From Roseococcus pinisoli (lineage in GTDB: Bacteria; Pseudomonadota; Alphaproteobacteria; Acetobacterales; Acetobacteraceae): a DNA stretch of 64,000 nucleotides. The stretch is from contig NZ_JAHCDA010000002.1 of the NCBI RefSeq assembly GCF_018413645.1, positions 1-64,000 on the forward strand, written 5' to 3'. The notes below the pieces were generated by a model, which did not search any database, was not told the origin of the DNA, and saw only the letters and a list, made by a program, of their open reading frames with translations. The stretch's first letter is position 1. Every line of letters starts with the position of its first letter. A program made the translations under genes and the position numbers. Positions 1 to 8,000 of the stretch are shown here, in pieces.

Positions 1-134
1 TTCTTCCACTTGGCCACGGTCTTTTGGTTGATGCCGTAGCGCTTCGCCAGCGCCCTCAGGCTCGCTTGACTATGTTGTATCGCTCGACGGACTGCCTCAG
101 TCGTCGTGGCGCTCCCGTGAAGAACCTGGCCCAT
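1..134 (-). CDS. IS481-family transposase, N-terminal fragment (runs off window)
   Basis: Reading leftward from the ATG at 134-132 gives MGQVLHGSATTTEAVRRAIQ and continues with a helix-turn-helix that ends near GINQKTVAKWK, open to the window edge. This opening is what I know from the N-terminal DNA-binding domain of IS481-type DDE transposases, which bind element ends. Only 44 codons lie in the window, so the DDE core cannot be seen and I cannot tell whether the gene is intact. The frame is open and undamaged as far as it goes. Its promoter should lie between the start codon and the element end near 190. Confidence 0.75.
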   Translation of the reverse strand, partial: MGQVLHGSATTTEAVRRAIQHSQASLRALAKRYGINQKTVAKWK

Positions 135-190
135 AGCGCGTCCCTCGATTCCTGCAGCGAGAGTGCACCATCAAAGCCCGGGATCAAACA
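1..190 (-). mobile_element. IS481-like insertion sequence, one end
   Basis: The DNA between the transposase start and base 190 reads, on the minus strand from 190, TGTTTGATCCCGGGCTTTG. IS481 elements begin with TGT. Immediately outside lies TCTAGT (191-196), which fits the NCTAGN target known for IS481. The other end and the second target copy are outside the window, so the duplication cannot be confirmed here. The boundary at 190 is inferred from the TGT end and the target, not from a matched inverted repeat. Confidence 0.6.
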
Positions 191-191
191 T

Positions 192-1076
192 CTAGTGCCT
201 CTGAGAAACGGTTTCCTGGATCTGAGCGATGAAATTGCGAACCGCGTTAGCCTTTTCGTCGGCACGAAACACGGCAGCAACCTCGGATTCTATCGGCTTC
301 CCTGCGATGCGCCGGAACACGACGTTCGGGATGCGGACGATGTCGCGCACTAGGCTCGGTACGACGGCTACTCCCGCACCCAGCGAGACCTGGGTGAGCA
401 CGGAAAGCAGGCTGCCTGGTCTTGAAACCACGTTCATCTGGAAACGGCCGCGCCGTGCCACTTCGTGGCTCCCGGCTTCCTGCTCTGGAACGATGAAGCT
501 CTCGGCGGCGAGGCTCCTCGACAGAACCATCTCAGGACCCATCGCCGCCGGGTGACGGGCTTCGAGCGCGAGGCAGAAATGATCCCGGAAAAGGATGTGC
601 GCCTGCAGCGAGCGCGGATACGCCATCGGCAGGCGCACAAATCCTATGTCGATTTGTCCCCCCTCGATGAGGGACGGAAGCCCCTCCATCGGAAGCTCGC
701 GAGCCAGGATGTCGACGCGGGGCCAACGGGTTGAGAACCGGTCGATCTGATCCTGGAGCACGCCAGCATAGGCCGCCGAACCGACATATCCGATTTCGAT
801 CCTCCCGATCTCACCGCGTCCCGCACGGCGGCCGACGCTTTCGGCGCGGGCATATTGCGCAAGAACGAGCCGGGCCTCCTCCAGGAACAATTTGCCGGCG
901 GAGGTCAGCGAAACGGAACGTTTGGTCCGTTTGAAGAGCTGGACGGAAAGCGCTCGCTCGATCTCCTGGATCTGAACGGTGAGCGTCGGGGGGGAAATGT
1001 TCAACAGCTCCGCCGCGCGCGCGAAATGCAGATGCTCCGCCAGCGTCACGAAGTACCGGAAATGCCGGAGCTCCAT
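192..1076 (-). CDS. LysR-family transcriptional regulator
   Basis: A 294-residue protein of normal LysR length. The winged helix-turn-helix occupies about residues 1-60 (MELRHFRYFVTLAEHLHFA, then the recognition-helix segment SPPTLTVQIQEIE and the FKRTKRSVSLTSAG wing). The remainder is a periplasmic-binding-protein-like effector domain. The start at 1076 has an AAGGA ribosome site 7 nt upstream (1084-1088). It is divergent from an MFS exporter and probably controls it and itself; a palindrome lies just upstream. The stop codon TAG falls in the CTAG where an IS481-like element abuts, so the last residues (VSQRH) could differ from the ancestral end. The effector is unknown. Confidence 0.9.
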   Translation of the reverse strand: MELRHFRYFVTLAEHLHFARAAELLNISPPTLTVQIQEIERALSVQLFKRTKRSVSLTSAGKLFLEEARLVLAQYARAESVGRRAGRGEIGRIEIGYVGSAAYAGVLQDQIDRFSTRWPRVDILARELPMEGLPSLIEGGQIDIGFVRLPMAYPRSLQAHILFRDHFCLALEARHPAAMGPEMVLSRSLAAESFIVPEQEAGSHEVARRGRFQMNVVSRPGSLLSVLTQVSLGAGVAVVPSLVRDIVRIPNVVFRRIAGKPIESEVAAVFRADEKANAVRNFIAQIQETVSQRH

Positions 1077-1094
1077 TCTCTGGTCCTTCGATAA

Positions 1095-1109
1095 TTAGGC
1101 ACAGCCTAA
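1095..1109. promoter_or_regulatory. Candidate LysR operator (palindrome)
   Basis: TTAGGC-ACA-GCCTAA is a perfect 6-bp inverted repeat in the lysR/MFS intergenic region, 19 nt upstream of the lysR start. LysR proteins bind dyads of about 15 bp with T and A at the ends, placed so that they repress their own gene and activate the divergent one. Binding is an inference. Confidence 0.5.
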
Positions 1110-1337
1110 CTGATACCGAAAACATGGCAAATGAAACGAATTATCCCTTGCGGGTATGCCGCTTTGCAGATTCGATGTCAGGGCCTGAAAATTGTCGTTC
1201 CCCACTCCTTCTGGACACACCGTCTCGTTGCTTGGCCGTGGCTCATCCGCTGACCGCCGGCAATCCGCCCGCATCATAAGAGTATCGCCAGAGGCGTGGG
1301 TCCGCGGGCATCGGACGGGCAGGGGCGGTATCGCCGT

Positions 1338-2864
1338 ATGGGCGCAATGAGCGTGAACATCGCCGCGGCGCCCGCGCGCATCAATCCCACCTTGACCCTG
1401 CTTACGGCCTCCATGGGCTGTGCCATGACGGTTCTGGACACCAATGTCGTGGCCGTCGTGTTGCCGACCATTGCCCGGGACTTCGGAGCGACGTTCGCCG
1501 ACGTCGAATGGGTGATCAGCGCCTACGTGCTGTGCTTCGCCTCGCTGCTCTTGTCGGCAGGGGCCATCGCGGACCGCTTCGGCCGCCGCCGCGTATTCCT
1601 GATCGGAATTCTGGCCTTCGCCATTTCGTCCTGGCTGTGCGGCGCTGCCCCTTCTGCCAGGACGCTTTCCCTCGCCCGAGCTTTGCAGGGCGCGAGCGCC
1701 GCGTTTCTCCTGGCGCCGGCGCTTGCGATCATCGGCCACACCTTTCATGGCAATGAGGAGCGTAACCGCGCCTGGTCCATCTGGGGCGGAATCATGGGCC
1801 TCACGATGGTCTTGTCGCCGATCATCGGAGGGGTGATCGGCCACGAGTGGGGCTGGCGATGGGCTTTCCATGTGAACGTGCCGATCTGCTCCGGCCTGGC
1901 ATTCGCGGTCCTCCGCTTCGTCGAGGAATCGAAGGACGAGAAGGCACGCCGCCTTGACCCGATCGGCATTGTTTCGTTCGCCTCGTTCATGTTCGGAACG
2001 ACCTGGGGACTGATCAACGGGCAGGCGCACGGGTGGATGTCTTTGGCCGCCTGGGTGGGCTTCGCGGGCGGGGCCGTCGGCCTGGTGATCTTCATCGTGG
2101 CGGAGAACACCCAGCAAAGGCCCATGCTTGACCTCGGCCTGTTCCGCAGCCCTCGCTTCGTCGGTGGCATATGGGCCATGTTCTCCTACGCGGCCTGCGC
2201 CCAGGTCATGGCGTCAATGCTGCCGCTCTTCCTCCAGAATGGATTTGGTAAGACGGCGCTGGAGGCAGGGTTCGCCATGCTTCCCTTCGCCTTGGCCATG
2301 CTGGCATTTCCCGTTGTCGGAAGGCTGTTAGGAAAACGACTGTCGTCGCGCGAAATTCTCTCGATCGGGCTGCTGGTTGTGGGGCTCGGGAGCCTTGTGA
2401 CGGCCTGGGGCGCCAACACCGCGAATGGGTTGGTGGTGATGATCGGCATGCTGATCCTGGGGAGCGGCGGTGGATTGCTCAACGGGGAAACCCAGAAAGC
2501 CATCATGAGCATCGTTCCTCGGGAGCGGGCCGGCATGGCGTCCGGCATCAGCACGACGGCGCGGTTCTCAGGGATTCTGTTCGGCTTTGCGGTGCTGAGC
2601 GGCGTCATGGCCAGCACCGTCAGATCCATACTGATGCGACCGGATTGTGCCGAGGCCATCTGCACCCCTTCCTTCGTGGAAGCGGTTGTTGCCGGCGATA
2701 TGCCGGGGGCGGTCGCCGGTATCGCGGCGTCCGCCCGCGAAGCCGCCATCGCCGCGGCCCTGGCAGGCTATGCGCATGGTTTTGCCGCGGCGCTGCTGAC
2801 CTCGGGATGCGTTGCCATCTGCTCGGCGATCCTCGTGCATCGGCTTATGCGGCGCGCGGCGTAG
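1338..2864 (+). CDS. MFS drug-type exporter, DHA2 (14-TM) family
   Basis: About 508 residues with the DHA2 hallmark at the end of the first transmembrane helix (MTVLDTNVVAVVLPTIARDF) and the MFS motif GAIADRFGRRRVF between helices 2 and 3. Length and multiple hydrophobic segments fit a 14-helix proton antiporter of the EmrB/QacA type in the inner membrane. An upstream in-frame GTG at 1296 exists, but the ATG at 1338 follows a purine-rich AGGGGCGG and begins next to recognisable family sequence, so I prefer it; ATG 1347 is also possible. It is divergent from lysR and likely its target. There is no membrane-fusion partner next to it, so the substrate is unknown. Confidence 0.85.
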   Translation: MGAMSVNIAAAPARINPTLTLLTASMGCAMTVLDTNVVAVVLPTIARDFGATFADVEWVISAYVLCFASLLLSAGAIADRFGRRRVFLIGILAFAISSWLCGAAPSARTLSLARALQGASAAFLLAPALAIIGHTFHGNEERNRAWSIWGGIMGLTMVLSPIIGGVIGHEWGWRWAFHVNVPICSGLAFAVLRFVEESKDEKARRLDPIGIVSFASFMFGTTWGLINGQAHGWMSLAAWVGFAGGAVGLVIFIVAENTQQRPMLDLGLFRSPRFVGGIWAMFSYAACAQVMASMLPLFLQNGFGKTALEAGFAMLPFALAMLAFPVVGRLLGKRLSSREILSIGLLVVGLGSLVTAWGANTANGLVVMIGMLILGSGGGLLNGETQKAIMSIVPRERAGMASGISTTARFSGILFGFAVLSGVMASTVRSILMRPDCAEAICTPSFVEAVVAGDMPGAVAGIAASAREAAIAAALAGYAHGFAAALLTSGCVAICSAILVHRLMRRAA

Positions 2865-3389
2865 CAAAGTCCGGGCGGCAATCGGCATCTGCGCTTGGGG
2901 GCGCAGAGCTTGTCGAACGCAAAGGCAAGGCTCGTGAAAAGAAGGCTACGCCCGTGCAATGCTACCGGTTTCGTACTGGTCTCGCTCGTCAACTTAGTAG
3001 CCATCGACATCTCGCCGTATCTCGGTTCCGAAGCACTATCGTCGTCACTAAGCTATCCACTCTCCTGAACGGGCATTCATGCCGTGCGGCGTCGACGACG
3101 TGCTGCTGTAGCTCTGGCCCCAGTGCGTTGAGTACGCCCCTATCGGGTGCCGTTTCCTGGCGGCATCAGGGTTCGACTGTATGGCGAGCGCGTCGCGCTG
3201 CTGCCGATACTCCAGCTGCCTCGTGGTGCGGAGGGCTCCCATGGGCTGAGACAGTGAAGCAGGGGGGCGGAGAATCTCATTACCTGGAGCAGGTTCAACA
3301 CGGAGGCCCGGCACAGGACCACTTCCCGTTAAAAGGCGTAAGCGTTGTACAAGCTATCGCTGGCAGCGAGCCTGGATGGGCGTACCGTT
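2865..3389. other. Gene-free stretch, no recognised feature
   Basis: About 525 bp between the MFS gene and a dead gene. The open frames here are short, have low-complexity or odd composition and lack family features. Base composition is lower in GC than the neighbouring genes. I looked for RNase P, tmRNA, SRP RNA and cobalamin or TPP riboswitch cores and did not find convincing ones. Confidence 0.5.
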
Positions 3390-3632
3390 GATCATGAATT
3401 TGATATCGGGCTCCTGATGTTCTGCCTTCCGATCCTCACCGCCTGGATCGAGCCCTATCTGGGCACCCTCCGGCCGGGCTTGCGACCGAACTTCTGACGG
3501 GCCCAGCTCCTCGGCGATCTGATGTTCGTCGCCAGCTTCTTCGTTCTTGGCGGCAATTTCCGGGGCAAGATCCGTGCGCTCTTCGTCCGCACTGCCGTCG
3601 TCGTCGATAAGGCTGAGGCCGCTGCTCGTTAA
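3390..3632 (+). pseudogene. Remnant of a small 'transporter suffix' membrane protein
   Basis: One frame reads DHEFDIGLLMFCLPILTAWI, a TM-like segment, then hits an in-frame TGA at 3495-3497 and continues as RAQLLGDLMFVASFFVLGGN and FRGKIRALFVRTAVVV to the TAA at 3630. The second half resembles small two-TM proteins annotated as transporter suffix domain proteins, whose conserved piece is G-D-L-M-x-x-A-S-F-F-V-L-G-G followed by F-x-x-K-(I/L)-R-A-L-F. No good start codon precedes the first segment, so both a nonsense mutation and a lost 5' end are apparent. Family assignment is from memory of the motif. Confidence 0.5.
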
Positions 3633-3727
3633 TGACCGACCGGAGAGGGAGATCGCCGCATTCTGACGGAAATCAGGTGGCGTTTTCCCGGACCACTTTC
3701 ACGATCCAGCGTTGAAAGGGGAGAGCC

Positions 3728-4924
3728 ATGAACGAAGCGTACTCGCGCCGTGCCGCGCTCATCTTGGGGGGCGGCAGTCTTTCGGCCTGCGCCTTTCCGG
3801 TCCGGGAACCTGCCGTCCCTCGGGCCCTGACCTCCCGCGCCACGGTCCTGAACCTCCCCAATGAGCGCTTCCTCATCGGCAGGGGATATGGGGCGATCAC
3901 CCGCGAATATTTTGCAGCGGCGGAGCGCCGACGCGTCTTTCTCGGTCTCGCGCCGGGCGCCGTGCTGCCAGCTATCGACCTGCTGGCCGTTTCAGGAGGC
4001 GGAGAGGATGGTGCCTTCGGCGCTGGGCTGCTCAACGGCTGGACGCTGGAGGGATCGCGCCCGATCTTCAGCCTCGTCACCGGTGTCAGCACGGGCGCGC
4101 TGACCGCGCCCTTCGCGTTCATTGGCCCTTCGGCGGATGCGCCGCTCAAGAACGTCTACACCGGAGTGACGCTCGCCGATATCGCGACCCACCGCGGCAT
4201 GGCAGCAGCGCTCTTCGACGATGCCATGTCCGATACGAGGCCGCTCTTCGGCACCATCTCGCGCGAGCTGGGCGACAACCTGCTGCTGGCCATCGCCCAG
4301 GGATACCGGGAGGGCCGCCTGCTTCTGATCGGCACCACGAACCTGGATACCCAGCTTCCCGTCGTCTGGAACATCGGCGCCATCGCCAATAGCGGCGATC
4401 CGCGTGCGCCCAACCTTATCCGTCGCATCCTGCTGGCTTCGGCCGCCATCCCCGGGGTCTTCCCGCCCGTGCTCTTCGACGTGGAGGCCGACGGGCAGAA
4501 GTATCAGGAGCTGCATGTGGATGGCGGGGCTGTGGCTCAGGCCTTCCTCTATCCGGCCGCTGTCGCGGAGCAACGCCGCGCCAACATCCGGGCGCGGCGC
4601 CCTGTCCCGCCCATCCGTGCCTGGCTTATCCGCAACGCGAGGATGGACGCCGGTTGGGCCTCCACGAACCGACGGACGCTGAGCATCGCCCAACGCGCGA
4701 TCGCCACGATGACGGCCATGAGCGGCTACAATGATGCGGTGCGGATCTGGTTGAATGCGGAACGTGACGGGGTCGAATTCCGGATGGCCTATATCGGTTC
4801 CGATTTCGCCATCGAATACGACAAGCCCTTCGATCAAACCTACATGACGCCGCTGTTCAACTATGGGTTTGAGAGGGCGCGCGCGGGCTATCCTTGGTCG
4901 CGTCAGCCGCCTTTCACGTCGTGA
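3728..4924 (+). CDS. Patatin-like phospholipase, probable lipoprotein
   Basis: A 398-residue patatin-fold acyl hydrolase. The oxyanion-hole glycine run is SGGGEDGAFGAG, the nucleophile elbow is G-V-S-T-G with Ser121, and the dyad partner is Asp265 in HVDGGAV. These are the Ser-Asp dyad elements of bacterial patatins, which hydrolyse phospholipid or other acyl esters. The N-terminus has two arginines, a short hydrophobic stretch and L-S-A-C, a lipobox, so the protein is probably anchored in an envelope membrane. A GAAAGGGGAG ribosome site precedes the ATG. It is followed by the giant autotransporter after 134 bp of AT-rich DNA; whether the two are functionally linked is unknown. Confidence 0.85.
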   Translation: MNEAYSRRAALILGGGSLSACAFPVREPAVPRALTSRATVLNLPNERFLIGRGYGAITREYFAAAERRRVFLGLAPGAVLPAIDLLAVSGGGEDGAFGAGLLNGWTLEGSRPIFSLVTGVSTGALTAPFAFIGPSADAPLKNVYTGVTLADIATHRGMAAALFDDAMSDTRPLFGTISRELGDNLLLAIAQGYREGRLLLIGTTNLDTQLPVVWNIGAIANSGDPRAPNLIRRILLASAAIPGVFPPVLFDVEADGQKYQELHVDGGAVAQAFLYPAAVAEQRRANIRARRPVPPIRAWLIRNARMDAGWASTNRRTLSIAQRAIATMTAMSGYNDAVRIWLNAERDGVEFRMAYIGSDFAIEYDKPFDQTYMTPLFNYGFERARAGYPWSRQPPFTS

Positions 4925-5058
4925 CCGTGCATAAGTTTCTTCGTGTTCGTCTCGGCTTTATATAAAATATATAAAACGATCTTATTGTAGATATTTCGGC
5001 AAGTTTAGTCGACATCAGAACGTCTATACTTTAGATGTAAGCAAGCTGCGGTCGCACG

Positions 5059-8000
5059 GTGAGCGAGAATGGCGTGGTATTTGTGCCACAGTATAAGGAC
5101 GTAACCGCCCACGCGCCCAGGTTTTTGCGCCTGCCTTCTTCCAAAAGCCCAGTGAAGTCCCTTTCATCCCGCCGCAAGGACCTGGTGGTTGGGGAGAGCA
5201 CCTTGGCGGCAAAGTTTGGCTTGGGCGGGGCGCTTCGCGCCTCGACGGCGCTGATTGCAGCGCATCGTCTTTTGCGTGCCGCCCCGATCCTGGTGCCCGC
5301 TTCTTTGCTGGCTTTCGGCGCTGGTGGTGCGCCGGCCCTGGCCCAGCCCGTCTGGTCGGGTCCTGGGACGGATTTCAACACGGGCACGAACTGGAGCACG
5401 GGAACCGTGCCCACGAGTGCGCAAACACCCATCTTCCAGAACACCGGACCGACGTCGCTGTCCACGAGCGTCGACACCCAGCTCGCCGGCATCACCTTCA
5501 ATGCGGGCGCGGCGAGCCACAACCTCACCCTCGGTAATAACATGACGCTGTTCGGCAGCGTGGTGAACAATTCCGCCAACGAGCAGACGATCAACGTGGC
5601 GAGCGGGTGGACCCTGTTCTTCCTGGGTGCCGCAGCGTCGGGGCAGGGCGTGAACTACATCGGCGACGGCGCCCTGGTGTTCGACGGCGACTCGACGGGC
5701 GGCAATTCCGCCTTCACCGTCGGTTCGCAGATGGGCATCCGCGGCAATGCGCGCACCGTCGTCCTGGGCTCGCTGACCGGCGCCTCCGGCACCCTGGTCC
5801 GGAACATCACCGCAAACGACATCACGATTCAGGTCGGAAGCCTCGGCACCAGCACGACCTTCGGCGGTGTCTTCGAAAGCGTCGAAGGCGCCGAGGCGCT
5901 CACCCTCGACAAGGTCGGCACGGGCACGCTGACGCTGACCGGCGACAATACGCTGGCGGGCACCACGATCACGGCGGGCACGCTCGCGATCGGCAATGGC
6001 GGCACGCTGGGCGTCGGTGCCGTGACGAACAACGCGGCGCTGGTATTCGACCGCACCGACGTCTCCACCTTCGCGAATGATATCTCGGGCTCGGGCACGG
6101 TGACCCAGGCGGGCTCCGGTACCACGATCCTGACGGGCAACAATACCTACACCGGCGTCACCACGATCAGTGCAGGCACGCTGCAGATCGGCAATGGCAG
6201 CACCACCGGCACGCTGGGCACCGGCGCCGTGGTGAACAACGCGTCGCTGGTCTTCAACCGGGACAGCCTGAATGTGACCAACGCGATCAGCGGCAGCGGC
6301 TCCGTGACGATCGCGGGAAGCACGTCTCTCTCCGGGGGCAATTCCTATCTCGGCGGCACCATCATCAACAGCTTTCTCTTCGTCGCCGCGGATTCGGCGC
6401 TGGGCGCGAGCTCGGGCGGCCTGACGTTCAACAACGGCTTCCTGGATACCACTGCCAGCTTCACCTCCAGCCGCGCGATCACCCTCAATGCCGGCGGCGG
6501 GACCTTCGAGCCGAGCGCCGGGACGACACTGACTTTGACCGGACTCATCTCGGGCGCGGGCGGTCTCGGCATGAATGGCCCTGGCACGCTGGTGCTGAGC
6601 AGCGGCAACACCTATTTGGGCGACACCGTACTCAACGGCGGCACGGTCGTGATTTCCGCCGACAGCGCCTTCGGCAACGCGGCCGGCCAGCTCTACGTCA
6701 ATGGCGGCACGCTGCAGACGACGACAAGCTTCACCATGGCACGAAACATCGAGCTGCAAGCCGGTGGCAGCACCTTCGCGCCCGATGCAGACACGGTCCT
6801 GACGCTGAGCGGCGTGGTCACAGGTTCGAACCTGACCATGAACGGTGCCGGCACATTGGTCCTGGCCGGCGCCAACACCTATTCCGGCACGACGACGATC
6901 AGCGCGGGCACGCTGAGGGTGGGCGATGGCGGCCTGACGGGCTCGCTGGGCACCGGCGCCGTGGTGAACAACGCGGCCCTGGTCTTCGACCGCTCCGGCG
7001 CGCTGGTGGTCAGCGGCGGGATCTCGGGCACGGGCACGCTGGGGCAGACGGGCGCGGGCACCACGATCCTGACCGGTGCCAACACCTATTCCGGCACGAC
7101 GACGATCGACGCCAACGGCACGCTGCAGATCGGCAGCGGCAGCACGGCGGGTTCGCTCGGGACGGGGGGCGTGACGAATAACGGCACGCTCGCCTTCAAC
7201 CGGTCTGACGACATCACCGTCGGCAACGCCATCACCGGCGCGGGCCGGTTGGTGAAGGGCGGCGCCGGCGTCCTCACGCTCAATGGCACCAATACCTATG
7301 CCGACGGCACCGTGATCGGCAACGGCACGGTGGCGATGGGCAATATCGGCGCGATCGGCACCGGCACCGTGACGCTGAGCGACGGCGCGCTGCGCTCCAA
7401 CGTGACCGGGAGCCTGGCCAACGCCATCGGGGTCGCGGCGAACACGACGGGGACAGTGAGCGCGGCAGCCGCCCAGACCCTGACGCTGACGGGCGCCCTC
7501 ACCGTGGCCGCCGGCGGCGCGCTCGTCTTCGGTTCCGCGGCCGAAACCGGGATCGTCGCGGCCGGCTTCAACAGCGCAGCGCTGACCTCCACCGGCAGCC
7601 TGCGCGTCGCGGGCGGCACACTCCGGGTGGACAGTAATGCCTTTGGCGCTCTGCTGAGCGACTTCTCCAGCACGACGATCGATTCCGGCGCCACGCTGAA
7701 CCTCAATGGGCGGAGCGGCGGCTCCGGCACGATCGCCAACCTCCAGGGCAGCGGGACCCTGACCAACACGGCGGAAATCACGGTCCTGGCCGGCAGCTTC
7801 GCCGGCGCCATCACCGGCAGCGCCGACCTGTTCAAGACATCGGGCGGCACGCTGGTGCTGTCCGGCACCAACACCTATTCCGGCCTGACGACGATCGGCA
7901 ACGGCACGCTGCGGGTCGGCGCCGGCGGCACCACCGGCACGCTGGGCAGCGGCAACGTCGTGGTCGGCAACACCCTGGCCTTCAATCGCAGCGACGCCGC

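Noticed and set aside
2865-3389. Possible structured RNA (cobalamin or TPP riboswitch, tmRNA, RNase P)
   Set aside because: Some words resemble riboswitch fragments, but the conserved cores and pairing are not present on either strand.
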